In this document: positions 44,407 to 53,142 of the stretch, piece by piece
Position numbering within the stretch: the first letter of the stretch is position 1
How the letters are laid out: every line of letters begins with the position of its first letter
DNA from: Buttiauxella sp. A111
GTDB taxonomy: Bacteria; Pseudomonadota; Gammaproteobacteria; Enterobacterales; Enterobacteriaceae
Assembly: GCF_014189855.1 (NCBI RefSeq)
Contig: NZ_BJFN01000003.1
Coordinates: 1 to 64,000, forward strand
Length of the DNA stretch: 64,000 nucleotides
Direction of reading: 5' to 3'
Translations under genes and position numbers: made by a program
Notes under the pieces: generated by a model
Seen by the model: only the letters and a program-made list of their open reading frames with translations
Told to the model about the DNA's origin: nothing
Database searches by the model: none

Positions 44407-45074
44407 TGCTTGAGTATTTACCGGAACTGTTGAAAGGCCTGCACACCAGCCTGACACTCACCGCGGCATCCATTGTTGTCGCACTGATTTTAGCGCTGTT
44501 TTTCACCATCGTTTTGACGCTGAAAACCCCGGTGCTGGTGTGGATTGTCCGTGGTTATATCACGCTGTTCACCGGCACTCCGCTGCTGGTGCAAATCTTC
44601 CTGATTTACTACGGCCCTGGTCAGTTTCCGTCGATTCAAAACTACCCTGTTTTATGGCACCTGCTTTCTGAACCGTGGCTGTGCGCATTGATTGCGCTGT
44701 CTTTAAACAGTGCAGCCTACACCACGCAACTGTTTTACGGTGCTATTCGCGCTATTCCTGATGGTCAGTGGCAGTCGTGTGGCGCTTTGGGTATGAGCAA
44801 GAAAGATACCCTCGCGATTTTGCTGCCGTATGCATTTAAACGCGCACTTTCTTCTTACTCGAACGAAGTGGTTTTAGTGTTTAAAAGTACTTCTCTGGCG
44901 TACACCATTACGCTGATGGAAGTCATGGGCCACGGGCAGCTTCTGTACGGTCGTACTTACGATGTGATGGTATTCGGTGCCGCAGGTTTGGTTTATCTGG
45001 TCGTTAACGGATTACTCACGCTGTTAATGCGAGTGATAGAACGCCGGGCGCTGGCGTTCGAACGCCGTAATTAA
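44406..45074 (+). CDS. artM: Arginine ABC transporter permease ArtM
   Basis: This second permease of the arginine importer has 222 residues, the E. coli length, with about five helices and the contact loop at GQWQSCGALGMSKKDTL. It is coupled to artQ by a TGATG overlap and is followed by a strong terminator, closing artPIQM. Confidence 0.96.
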   Translation: MLEYLPELLKGLHTSLTLTAASIVVALILALFFTIVLTLKTPVLVWIVRGYITLFTGTPLLVQIFLIYYGPGQFPSIQNYPVLWHLLSEPWLCALIALSLNSAAYTTQLFYGAIRAIPDGQWQSCGALGMSKKDTLAILLPYAFKRALSSYSNEVVLVFKSTSLAYTITLMEVMGHGQLLYGRTYDVMVFGAAGLVYLVVNGLLTLLMRVIERRALAFERRN

Positions 45075-45091
45075 GACATCGTTAATCACTC

Positions 45092-45119
45092 AAAAAGGCG
45101 GGGCTTCCCCGCCTTTTTT
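45092..45119 (+). terminator. Terminator of artPIQM
   Basis: A GC-rich stem (AAAAAGGCGGGG with CCCCGCCTTTTT, loop CTT) runs into a T run, 18 bp after the artM stop. Confidence 0.93.
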
Positions 45120-45128
45120 GCATCCCAG

Positions 45129-45179
45129 TGAATATAATTATACATTTTATTTGCATATAAATTCATTTACTGGCATGAT
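45129..45179 (+). promoter_or_regulatory. artJ: artJ promoter with ArgR operator
   Basis: TTTGCATATAAATTCATT at 45150-45167 matches the 18-bp ARG box at 17 of 18 positions. A weaker half-box (ATACATT) precedes it at the expected 3-bp spacing, ending at 45146. Overlapping it, TTGCAT (45151-45156) and CATGAT (45174-45179) with a 17-bp spacer form a promoter, so ArgR-arginine would block RNA polymerase. ArgR repression of artJ is known in E. coli. Confidence 0.75.
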
Positions 45180-45236
45180 TTTTTTACGCCGAGAAACGGT
45201 GAAAACAATAAAATACGACAGACGGGAGCAACACAA

Positions 45237-45968
45237 ATGAAGAAGTTTATTTTGGCCGCCATGTTCGCTACAGCCGCATTCAACGTGGCCGCAGCCGACA
45301 AAATCAACTTTGGTTCTTCTGCCACTTATCCGCCATTTGAATCACTTGATGCTAATAATCAGATCGTCGGTTTTGATATCGACCTGGCTAAAGCTTTATG
45401 CAAACAAATGCAGGCAGAGTGCACGTTCACAAACCACGCATTTGACAGCTTGATCCCGTCGCTTAAATTCCGCAAATATGACGCGGTAATTTCAGGTATG
45501 GATATTACGCCTGAACGTAGCAAGCAAGTTTCCTTTACCACACCGTACTACGCCAACTCGGCGGTAGTGATTGCCAAAAAAGGTGCGTTTAACTCTTTTG
45601 ATGAACTGAAAGGCAAACGTATTGGTATGGAAAATGGCACCACGCATCAGAAATATCTCCAGGAAAAGCATCCGGAAATTAAAACGGTTTCTTACGATAG
45701 CTACCAGAATGCGATTATCGACCTGAAAAATGGTCGTATTGATGGAGTATTTGGTGACACGGCAGTGGTAAATGAGTGGCTGAAGACCAACCCGCAATTA
45801 GGGACGGTTGGCAGTCACGTTACCGATGCAGAATATTTTGGAACGGGGCTGGGTATTGCAGTGCGCCCGGATAACCCGGCACTGTTAACGAAATTGAATA
45901 CGGCGCTGGCGGCAATTAAAGCTGACGGCACATATCAGAAGATCAGTGCCCAGTGGTTCCCTCAGTAA
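45237..45968 (+). CDS. artJ: Arginine-binding periplasmic protein ArtJ
   Basis: This arginine-specific binding protein feeds ArtPQM. It has 243 residues as in E. coli, with a signal peptide (MKKFILAAMFATAAFNVAAA) and strong similarity to ArtI along its length (GFDIDLAKALCK, GTGLGIAVRPD). It is transcribed from its own ArgR-controlled promoter after the artM terminator. Its 3' end runs into a tandem repeat rather than a classical terminator. Confidence 0.95.
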   Translation: MKKFILAAMFATAAFNVAAADKINFGSSATYPPFESLDANNQIVGFDIDLAKALCKQMQAECTFTNHAFDSLIPSLKFRKYDAVISGMDITPERSKQVSFTTPYYANSAVVIAKKGAFNSFDELKGKRIGMENGTTHQKYLQEKHPEIKTVSYDSYQNAIIDLKNGRIDGVFGDTAVVNEWLKTNPQLGTVGSHVTDAEYFGTGLGIAVRPDNPALLTKLNTALAAIKADGTYQKISAQWFPQ

Positions 45969-45985
45969 AAGATGCCCTCACCCCG

Positions 45986-46205
45986 CCCCTCTCCCACAGG
46001 AGAGGGTGAAAAGAAGAGTGGAAATGAAGATCCCCCCTCCTTTGAGAAAGGGTGAAAAGAAAAGTGAAAAAGAAGATCCCCTCTCCTTTGGGAGAGGGTG
46101 AAAAGAAGAGTGGAAATGAAGATCCCCTCTCCTTTGAGAAAGGGTGAAAAGAAAACTAGAGAAGAAGATCCCCTCTCCTTTGGGAGAGGGTTAGGGTGAG
46201 GGGAA
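45986..46205. repeat. 46-bp tandem repeat, 4.8 units
   Basis: Four contiguous units of exactly 46 bp (45986-46031, 46032-46077, 46078-46123, 46124-46169) and a partial fifth fill the gap between convergent artJ and rlmC. Each unit opens with a CCCCTCTCC-type run that can pair with a following GGGAGAGGG-type run, then an A/G-rich spacer ending GAAGAT. Units 1 and 3 share one spacer form and units 2 and 4 another, giving a 92-bp higher-order period. The array is bounded by CCCTCACCCC and GGGTGAGGGG. There are no unique spacers, so it is not CRISPR. Confidence 0.9.
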
Positions 46206-46208
46206 AAA

Positions 46209-47336
46209 CTAAGCTCGCACCAACAGCGTCAACACTTCGTAATGCGCGGTATGCGGGAACATATCGAACAATTGCACACGTTTTACCCGATATTCCGTCA
46301 ACGACGCAATATCCCGCGCCATCGTCTGCGCATTGCAGCTTGAATAGATAATGTATTTCGGTGCCATGTTATTCAAAAAATAACAGAGTGCCTGGCCAAT
46401 TCCACGCCGTGGAGGATTCACTAAGACCAGATCGGGAACATCGTGCTGTTCAGTGGCAAATTTCGTTGAATCCAATGCCTGGAAGTGAATATCCGTTAAT
46501 CCAAGTTTTTCCGCTGACTGGCGCGCACAGGCAATCGCCTCAGGGGCAATTTCAATTCCGGTCAGTTTCATATCGGGCGTTGCACAGTGCAGGCCAAACC
46601 CACCCACCCCGCAGAACAAATCCCACATATGTTTGACGGGCAGACCACGTACCCAGTCACGAGCCGTGGCGTACAAAGATGCCGCAACGGTTGGGTTCGT
46701 CTGGAAGAAGCTTTGCGGACGAATATACAGCGGCACACCGTTAAACTGTTCTTCCAGCGCTTGCTGTTCGGTTAATGGGATTTCCTGCTCGCCTTCCATA
46801 ATCGCCATATGCACTGGCTGAATGTTGGCAGAAATCACTTTTAGCTGTGGGAGCTGTTGCTGCAACCAGGGGAGTGCAGCGCGGAGTTGTTCCAGTTTTG
46901 CTTCTGATCGCAGGACAAAACGCAGCATCATGCCGCCGTCTAACTGACTTTCCGTTAACAACAGATATTTCAATTCACCGCGTTTACGCGCCACGTTATA
47001 CGGCGTAAGCCCCGCACGTGCGATAAACGGTTTCAGTACGGTAAACACAGCCTGAAATGAAGCCGGATACAGCGGACACTCGGTTAAATCTTCAGGCGTA
47101 CCATCGCGATGCAGCATCCCCAACAGTGGTTTCTCCACACTGCCGCTGACCACCATTTTGGCTTTATTGCGGAATGCCTGCTCAGGGCCGCTGACTGGCG
47201 CGCACCACTCTTGCACCGCAATACCCTCCAGCAAATGCTGAAGTTCCTTCATCTTGGCGGTGAGTTGTTCGGAAATCGACTGTTCAATCCACTGACAAGA
47301 GCGGCAGCGATTAGCCTGATAGAGTGCGCAATGCAT
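46209..47336 (-). CDS. rlmC: 23S rRNA (uracil-747-C5)-methyltransferase RlmC
   Basis: This SAM-dependent, [4Fe-4S] RNA methyltransferase makes m5U747 in 23S rRNA. It has 375 residues as in E. coli. Cluster cysteines are C3, C11, C14 and C87. The SAM motif is [10 protein letters not shown], the NPPRRG motif follows, and the catalytic Cys lies in YSSCNAQTM. The start [11 protein letters not shown] gives the conserved N-terminus; 15 more codons upstream are open. Confidence 0.96.
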   Translation of the reverse strand: MHCALYQANRCRSCQWIEQSISEQLTAKMKELQHLLEGIAVQEWCAPVSGPEQAFRNKAKMVVSGSVEKPLLGMLHRDGTPEDLTECPLYPASFQAVFTVLKPFIARAGLTPYNVARKRGELKYLLLTESQLDGGMMLRFVLRSEAKLEQLRAALPWLQQQLPQLKVISANIQPVHMAIMEGEQEIPLTEQQALEEQFNGVPLYIRPQSFFQTNPTVAASLYATARDWVRGLPVKHMWDLFCGVGGFGLHCATPDMKLTGIEIAPEAIACARQSAEKLGLTDIHFQALDSTKFATEQHDVPDLVLVNPPRRGIGQALCYFLNNMAPKYIIYSSCNAQTMARDIASLTEYRVKRVQLFDMFPHTAHYEVLTLLVRA

Positions 47337-47381
47337 AATGACATCCTGAAACCGGGGGGCGTAGATTGTAGCACTACGCAT

Positions 47382-47900
47382 TCATTGAAGTTTAAAAAAA
47401 AGCCGACTCCGAGAAGGGATAAACAGCAAAAATAGCACCAACAAATCGGGTAGTTTCTGCGTCATGAGTGAACGGAATATTTCTCGTTTTGACTCACCAG
47501 GGATACTGAACAGTTCAGGATAACCCCAGCCGAGTGACGCGGCCCATAAATAGCTAACGGTAATCACCTGCGTGGCAAGAAACAGCCAGCGTCCCCAATT
47601 ACGCCCTTTCATGATGACAAACGCACAGCGTAATTCGATACACAGCATCACCAGGCTACCGAGGAAAATCAGCGTCAGGCTCCAGGTTTGCACGCTACGG
47701 TGAATGAAATCAAGCACTCCACTCACACCGAGCATGTTGAAAATCAACATCAAATCGAGGATTCGTGTAGTAAGAATAGCAATTGCCGCCACCAGCACTA
47801 ATGTGGGAGCGTTCAATTTCGCTTGTGTTTGACTTCGTTTCCTGAAAATTTCCGCAAACCTCGTGTTCCATACGACACAGTGCCGCGACAAGCGCGGCAC
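47382..47900 (-). CDS. ybjO: Inner-membrane protein YbjO, 5' end uncertain
   Basis: This small membrane protein of about 160 residues has four hydrophobic segments; its function is unknown. From KLNAPTLVLVAA onward it aligns with E. coli YbjO to the end (LFFKLQ). The longest in-frame start is a GTG at 47898-47900, which sits inside a hairpin and has no ribosome-binding sequence. An ATG at 47869-47871 reads MEHEVCGNFQET, resembling the E. coli N-terminus (MEDETLGFFKKT), but it is out of frame by one base with the rest. A frameshift is therefore likely; a TTG at 47814-47816 is the only other in-frame start. Confidence 0.7.
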   Translation of the reverse strand: MPRLSRHCVVWNTRFAEIFRKRSQTQAKLNAPTLVLVAAIAILTTRILDLMLIFNMLGVSGVLDFIHRSVQTWSLTLIFLGSLVMLCIELRCAFVIMKGRNWGRWLFLATQVITVSYLWAASLGWGYPELFSIPGESKREIFRSLMTQKLPDLLVLFLLFIPSRSRLFFKLQ

Positions 47901-47904
47901 TGTG
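47876..47904 (-). terminator. Hairpin after potFGHI
   Basis: A 12-bp perfect stem (CACAGTGCCGCG with CGCGGCACTGTG, 5-base loop) begins 23 bp after the potI stop. No T run follows, so termination efficiency is uncertain. Its arm resembles the hairpin downstream of lrp. Confidence 0.55.
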
Positions 47905-47927
47905 GGTTTTACCAGATTTTAAACCTT

Positions 47928-48773
47928 TCAGCTATGCCTTGCACGTTGGATGTCGCGCAGACGTTGCTTTTCTGCTCGTGCCATAAACCACCAGGCAATC
48001 AATCCGATAATCCCAACAACGCCCAAAATTATAGACGCCAATGCGTTTATTTCAGGATTCACCCCCATTCTGACGCTTGAGAATACCAGCATCGGTAACG
48101 TTGTCGCACCCGGCCCTGAGACAAAGCTGGCAATGACGAGATCATCAAGCGAGAGGGTGAACGCCAGCAGCCAACCGGAGACAATCGCCGGCGCAATCAT
48201 CGGGACGGTAATGACGAAGAAGACCTTCAACGGGGTTGCGCCCAAGTCCATCGCCGCTTCTTCGATTGAGTGATCCAACTCCCGCAAGCGCGAGCTGATG
48301 ACCACAGAAACGTACGCGGTACAAAATGTCACATGAGCCAGCCAAATCGTCAGCATGCCACGGTCACTTGGCCAGCCGATAGCGTGTCCTAACGCGACAA
48401 ACAGCAACAGCAGTGACAGACCGGTGATGACATCAGGCATAACCAGCGGTGCGGTGAGCATGAAGGCAAACCCCGTGGAGCCACGGAATTTACCAAAACG
48501 CACCATAACGACGGCAGCAATAGTCCCAAGGATCACCGCTGCCGTCGCCGCTGCCGCCGCGATAGTTAAACTTAACCCCACGGCGTTCATCATCGCGGAG
48601 TCCTGGAACAATTCGACATACCAGCGTGTCGACCACCCCGCCCAGACGGTCACCAGTTTTGAGCTGTTAAATGAATAGATAACCAGCATCAGCATCGGTG
48701 CGTAGAGGAAGGTGAATCCAATGGCTAAAATCACAATGCGCCACGGTGAACGCACTACCGGTAAATTGTTCAT
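47928..48773 (-). CDS. potI: Putrescine ABC transporter permease PotI
   Basis: This inner-membrane permease of the putrescine importer PotFGHI has 281 residues, the E. coli length, with six helices and the ATPase-contact loop EEAAMDLGATPLKVFF. Its ATG (MNNLPVVRS) overlaps the potH stop by four bases. It is the last gene of the operon. Confidence 0.96.
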   Translation of the reverse strand: MNNLPVVRSPWRIVILAIGFTFLYAPMLMLVIYSFNSSKLVTVWAGWSTRWYVELFQDSAMMNAVGLSLTIAAAAATAAVILGTIAAVVMVRFGKFRGSTGFAFMLTAPLVMPDVITGLSLLLLFVALGHAIGWPSDRGMLTIWLAHVTFCTAYVSVVISSRLRELDHSIEEAAMDLGATPLKVFFVITVPMIAPAIVSGWLLAFTLSLDDLVIASFVSGPGATTLPMLVFSSVRMGVNPEINALASIILGVVGIIGLIAWWFMARAEKQRLRDIQRARHS

Positions 48774-49723
48774 GCGTGGTCCTCCGCAGCTTTGTTTTGA
48801 TATTTGTGGAACCACATGATCGGCACTATCAACAGGACAAGCATGGTTATCGCTACCGCTGACGCAACTGGCCAATCCCGGTTATTGAAGAACTCCTGCC
48901 ACAGAACACGACCAATCATGATGCTATCTGGCCCGCCAAGGAGTTCCGGTATAACAAACTCCCCCACCGCCGGAATAAACACCAGCATGGAGCCCGCGAT
49001 AATGCCGCCTTTGGTCAGTGGCACGATCACGCTGAAGAATGTTTTCAGCGGGCGAGCCCCCAAATCTAACGACGCTTCCACTAACGAGTAATCGAGTCGC
49101 GTCAGCGCGGTATAAATCGGCAATACCATAAACGGCAAATAGGCATAAACAATACCGATATAGACCGCAAGATTGGTGTGCAGAATCACCAATGGTTGAT
49201 CAATAACCCCCAGCCACATCAATACGTTGTTCAGTACACCGTTATTTTTCAGTATTCCCATCCATGCATAAACGCGGATCAAGAAGGAGGTCCATGAAGG
49301 TAAAATCACCAGTAACAACAGAATGTTACGCGTTGATGATTTACTGTGTGCCACCGCCCACGCCAGCGGATAACCCAGCAGCAAGCAGCATATTGTGGAT
49401 ACCCCAGCGACTTGCAGCGACTGTAAATAGGCATCTGCGTATAACGGATCGTCAGTGAGCTGGAGATAGTTCGCCAGATTCAGCGCCAGTGAAATCTGAT
49501 CGTCAGCCCAGGTGATGAGATCGGTATAAGGCGGAATGGATCGGGCTATTTCAGCAAAACTTATCTTGAAGACAATCAAGAACGGCAGCATAAACAGCAA
49601 AACCAACCACAAGTACGGAAATGCAATCACAACCTTACGGCCATGGAGCATTTGCATTTTTGCCAGCCACATTTTAAAACTGCTGGCCGGTGGCTCGGCC
49701 GGGCGTTCGGTAATCGTGCTCAT
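48770..49723 (-). CDS. potH: Putrescine ABC transporter permease PotH
   Basis: This second permease of the importer has 317 residues, the E. coli length, with six helices and the contact loop VEASLDLGARPLKTFF. It follows potG after 9 bp and overlaps potI by four bases, as expected for coupled translation. Confidence 0.96.
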   Translation of the reverse strand: MSTITERPAEPPASSFKMWLAKMQMLHGRKVVIAFPYLWLVLLFMLPFLIVFKISFAEIARSIPPYTDLITWADDQISLALNLANYLQLTDDPLYADAYLQSLQVAGVSTICCLLLGYPLAWAVAHSKSSTRNILLLLVILPSWTSFLIRVYAWMGILKNNGVLNNVLMWLGVIDQPLVILHTNLAVYIGIVYAYLPFMVLPIYTALTRLDYSLVEASLDLGARPLKTFFSVIVPLTKGGIIAGSMLVFIPAVGEFVIPELLGGPDSIMIGRVLWQEFFNNRDWPVASAVAITMLVLLIVPIMWFHKYQNKAAEDHA

Positions 49724-49732
49724 TTCGCCCCC

Positions 49733-50866
49733 TTAAACGGTCAAGACCACACAACTCTCGGCATCCCAACACAGACGAACTTCGTCGCCCCAGGTTGGCA
49801 TCCCCTTGCGGTTCCGGTTCTCATTTTGCAACTGCGCGCTGATCATCTGCCCACTCACCAGACGCACGTGATAAATCGACAGGTCGCCAAGATAGGCAAT
49901 ATGCACCACTTCACCGACCGCGAAGTTGTAACGGTCTTCTGGGGGTTCTTCGCAAAGCATGACTTTTTCTGGACGCAGTGCGACGTACACCGGCACACCG
50001 TCAACCACCGAAACATCCGGATCAACTTTAAGCGAATGAATCAGCCCAGGGCTTTCAATGATCAGTCCATCTTCCCGGCGCTCTTTCAGCAGCCCTTCAA
50101 AGACGTTCACCGAACCGATAAATTCCGCGCTGTAGCGCGTAGCCGGATATTCGTAGACCTCTTCCGGCTCGCCAATTTGCTCGAACTTGCCACGATTCAT
50201 AATGGCGATACGTCCCGCCATGGTCATCGCTTCTTCCTGGTCGTGCGTCACCATTACGCAGGTGGCACCCACACGCTCGAGAATATCCACCACTTCGAGC
50301 TGCATACGGTCACGCAATTTCTTATCCAGCGCGCCCATCGGCTCATCGAGCAGCAATAATTTTGGCCGTTTCGCGAGGCTTCGTGCCAGCGCGACACGCT
50401 GACGCTGCCCACCTGAAAGCTGGTGCGGTTTGCGTTTGGCGTACTCTTGCATATGAACCAGCGTCAGCATCTCCTGCACACGCTGAGTAATTTCATTTTT
50501 CGGCAGCTTGTCTTGCTTGAGTCCAAACGCGATATTTTGCTCGACCGTCATATGCGGGAAAAGTGCATAGGACTGGAACATCATATTGATTGGCCGCTGA
50601 TAAGGCGGGACGTGTGACAAATCCACACCATCCAGCATGATTTGCCCGGCACTGGGTTGTTCAAAACCCGCCAGCATGCGTAACAGCGTTGATTTACCAC
50701 AGCCGGATGGCCCGAGCAGCGCAAAAATTTCGCCTTTATAAATGGTCAGATTGACATCATCAACGGCATGTTGCCCGTCAAAGGACTTAGTGAGGTTGCG
50801 AACTTCAAGCAGCGGCGTAAGCGCCTTGCGAGTTTTCGCGTGCGGACGAGGGATTACGTCAGTCAA
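49733..50866 (-). CDS. potG: Putrescine ABC transporter ATP-binding protein PotG
   Basis: This is the ATPase of PotFGHI. It has 377 residues as in E. coli: Walker A GPSGCGKS, signature LSGGQRQR, Walker B LLLLDEP and a C-terminal TOBE domain. The chosen start is a TTG giving MTDVIPRPHAK, which aligns with the E. coli N-terminus and has GGAG nine bases upstream. An in-frame ATG at 50905 would add 13 residues but lies inside an ERIC element, so it is less likely. Confidence 0.93.
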   Translation of the reverse strand: MTDVIPRPHAKTRKALTPLLEVRNLTKSFDGQHAVDDVNLTIYKGEIFALLGPSGCGKSTLLRMLAGFEQPSAGQIMLDGVDLSHVPPYQRPINMMFQSYALFPHMTVEQNIAFGLKQDKLPKNEITQRVQEMLTLVHMQEYAKRKPHQLSGGQRQRVALARSLAKRPKLLLLDEPMGALDKKLRDRMQLEVVDILERVGATCVMVTHDQEEAMTMAGRIAIMNRGKFEQIGEPEEVYEYPATRYSAEFIGSVNVFEGLLKERREDGLIIESPGLIHSLKVDPDVSVVDGVPVYVALRPEKVMLCEEPPEDRYNFAVGEVVHIAYLGDLSIYHVRLVSGQMISAQLQNENRNRKGMPTWGDEVRLCWDAESCVVLTV

Positions 50867-50894
50867 TTGTGTGCTCTCCGGCAAAAGCGAAATT

Positions 50895-51019
50895 CTACCT
50901 TTCATCTTTCAAATCGCAGGGGTGTTGGCTGCTTTCGTTCACCCCAGTCACTTACTTATGTAAGCTCCTGGGGATTCTCTCTCTTGCCGCCTACCTGCAA
51001 CTTGAAATCTAAAAGTTAT
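50895..51019 (+). repeat. ERIC element 5, inside the potFGHI operon
   Basis: A full-length 125-bp ERIC carries a core TATGTAAGCTCCTGGGGATT that is nearly the consensus. It fills the gap between potF and potG, which in E. coli holds no repeat of this kind. Transcribed as part of the operon, it would form a long RNA hairpin between the two coding regions. Confidence 0.92.
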
Positions 51020-51038
51020 AACCAACTAAGATATCTAA

Positions 51039-52151
51039 CTATTTCCCTGTTTTAACTTTAGTCCAGGCACGCGTAATGACACGGTCAACTTTTGGTGATT
51101 GCACACCTTGAGTGAACAGTTTGCTGCGAACATCAGCCGGTGGATAAATCCCCGGATTATCACGAATCTCAGCATTTAACAGCGGAGTCGACTCTTTATT
51201 CGCATTGGCGTAATAAACGTGATTACTGATATTCGCGACGACATCCGGTCGCATCAGATAGTTAAGGAACTGATAGGCTTCATCTTTATTTTTCGCATCA
51301 TTGGTTATTGCGAACATATCGAAGTAAACCATCGCCCCTTCTTTAGGAATGGTATAAGCAATATTCACGCCATTTTTGGCTTCTTTAGCGCGGTTTGCCG
51401 CCTGGAGAATATCGCCAGACCAACCGATCGCCACGCAGATGTCGCCGTTAGCCAAATCGTTGATGTATTGGGAAGAGTGGAAATAACGGATAGACGGACG
51501 CAATTTCAGCAACAGATCGTTCGCCGCACCGGTGTAATCACTCGGATTGGTGCTGTTAGGATCTTTGCCCAGGTAGTGCAATACGCTTGCGTAAACCTCG
51601 CTCGGCGCATCAAGGAACGAAACGCCACAGCTTTTCAGCTTCTCAAGATTTTCTGGTTTCAGGATGAGATCCCAGCTGTCCACCGGCGCATCTTTGCCCA
51701 ATACCGCTTTGACTTTATCGACGTTGTAGCCAATTCCTGTTGTAACCATCATGTACGGAATGCCGTATTTATTGTCATGGTCATTATGGGCGACCAGCTT
51801 AAGCATTTCCGGATCGAGATTTTTGTAGTTCGGCAATTTGCTCTTATCAAGAGGCTGGAAAATACCGGCCTGAGCCTGGCGCTCCAGGAATTGCGAAGAA
51901 GGCACGACGAGGTCATAACCCGTACTGCCGGCCATTAACTTCCCTTCCAGAACTTCGTTGGAGTCGAAGACGTCGTACACCACTTTAATGCCGGTTTCTT
52001 TCGTAAAGTTTGCCAACGTATCTGGAGCAATATAATCAGACCAGTTATAAACGTGCAGCGTCTTTTGTTCAGCGGCAAATGTCGTGGCAGAGACTGCCAT
52101 CAACAAACCCGTCACCATCCCCGACAACAATTTTTTACGTTGGGCGAACAT
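51039..52151 (-). CDS. potF: Putrescine-binding periplasmic protein PotF
   Basis: This periplasmic receptor for putrescine has 370 residues, the E. coli length, with a signal peptide ending near ATTFAA. Ligand-pocket residues known from E. coli PotF are present: W37, S38, D39, Y40, S85, E185, W244, D247, D278, Y314. F276 is Tyr here. AAGGAA precedes the ATG. It heads potFGHI but is separated from potG by an ERIC element, which may let binding protein accumulate over the membrane parts. Confidence 0.96.
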   Translation of the reverse strand: MFAQRKKLLSGMVTGLLMAVSATTFAAEQKTLHVYNWSDYIAPDTLANFTKETGIKVVYDVFDSNEVLEGKLMAGSTGYDLVVPSSQFLERQAQAGIFQPLDKSKLPNYKNLDPEMLKLVAHNDHDNKYGIPYMMVTTGIGYNVDKVKAVLGKDAPVDSWDLILKPENLEKLKSCGVSFLDAPSEVYASVLHYLGKDPNSTNPSDYTGAANDLLLKLRPSIRYFHSSQYINDLANGDICVAIGWSGDILQAANRAKEAKNGVNIAYTIPKEGAMVYFDMFAITNDAKNKDEAYQFLNYLMRPDVVANISNHVYYANANKESTPLLNAEIRDNPGIYPPADVRSKLFTQGVQSPKVDRVITRAWTKVKTGK

Positions 52152-52475
52152 ATGTCATTCCTTCTGAATAAAGGGTAAATCTCGCTTTCACGAGCAGAAT
52201 TTACTCAATCAAACTTTTATGCATTTAGTTAATGCTTTGGGAACATGCAAGAACCATGCATCTCTATTCAAACTACGGTGAACAAAGCTGGCGCCTTCCC
52301 ACAGACGTTGCATATTTTAAGTGTCACGCAAGAATAACTGTAGCCAGGGTTAGTGACTATAGCGCGACTAAAAAAGCGCCTTATATCAATTTTTTAACAA
52401 AAAAATGCCTACACCGTCGCGTGATACTGGCAACAATGGCGAGAATAATGCTTAGGAATAGCGGGTAAGGCAGGA
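52152..52475. other. potF upstream region
   Basis: The gap between potF and the ybjN terminator has no gene. It should carry the potF promoter. I looked for a sigma-54 promoter (GG-N10-GC) because potFGHI is reported to be nitrogen-regulated in E. coli, and found none with correct spacing. The remainder is AT-rich with a poly-A stretch near 52400. Confidence 0.45.
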
Positions 52476-52514
52476 TAAAAAATGTGGGCCGCAGCGGACA
52501 TGACAGCCGCTGCG
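52476..52514 (-). terminator. Terminator of ybjN
   Basis: An 8-bp stem (CGCAGCGG at 52490 with CCGCTGCG at 52507) is followed, seven bases later on the minus strand, by six T. It lies 28 bp after the ybjN stop. Confidence 0.65.
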
Positions 52515-52542
52515 TTCAGAAAAGAAACGATCGGTGCAGAAG

Positions 52543-53025
52543 TTAGTGTAAAAAGTGGGTTTGAACCAGGGTGCTGTCTTGCTCTTCTTCCCCGTCAGAG
52601 ATGTAGAGCAATTGATTCGCGCACGCTTCCAGAATCACCATCGAGATCTGCTCTTCGCTCTGTTTTACAAAATGAGCAAATTGTTCGCGCGTAATTCCAA
52701 CCGCCGCTTGTAGCGACTGGCAAACCACGAGTTTAGGTAAATTGTCGTCCTGGATATCTAAAAACGCTTTCACCGTCAGTGAACTGGCATTAATAGACGA
52801 GAGATCGGATGCCAGGGGCAACAATGCGGAGGGCTTTACCTCGGCCAGGGCTGAAAACAAGACGATATTATCGACAAGATCGATTTTCGCATCGTAGACA
52901 CCATCAAAATTCTGCATATGGGGCAGATGGAGCGCCTGGCAGGTATCGCACTCGAAAATGGTCACGCCGATTTCGTCAAGCCAGCGGCGTAAGATGTCCA
53001 GAGTAGGGACAACGAGTGAATCCAT
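52543..53025 (-). CDS. ybjN: YbjN family protein
   Basis: This sensory-transduction-regulator-like protein (DUF1790/YbjN) has 160 residues (158 in E. coli). Overproduction in E. coli affects motility and stress tolerance, but the mechanism is unknown; the fold resembles type III secretion chaperones. A strongly conserved block ECDTCQALHLPHMQNFDGVY begins near residue 24. The start MDSLVVPTLD follows GAGG; 22 upstream codons are open but not conserved. Confidence 0.93.
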   Translation of the reverse strand: MDSLVVPTLDILRRWLDEIGVTIFECDTCQALHLPHMQNFDGVYDAKIDLVDNIVLFSALAEVKPSALLPLASDLSSINASSLTVKAFLDIQDDNLPKLVVCQSLQAAVGITREQFAHFVKQSEEQISMVILEACANQLLYISDGEEEQDSTLVQTHFLH

Positions 53026-53142
53026 AAATGCCGTAGCCTCTTTTAAAGGGGTGATTAATAGCCTATCTAAGTCGCGCCATAGCTTACGCAAAAATAGCGC
53101 TTCATACTATTATTATGCGTCCAATGGTGCCGATGCTCGAAT

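Noticed and set aside
45986..46205. CRISPR-like array
   Set aside because: Units are directly contiguous at 46 bp with no unique spacers, and no cas genes are present.
50867..50905. ATG start for potG at 50905
   Set aside because: It falls inside an ERIC element, adds residues absent from E. coli PotG and has a poor ribosome-binding sequence; the TTG at 50864-50866 fits better.
52152..52320. Sigma-54 promoter upstream of potF
   Set aside because: GG and GC dinucleotides occur, but none at the required N10 spacing on the minus strand.
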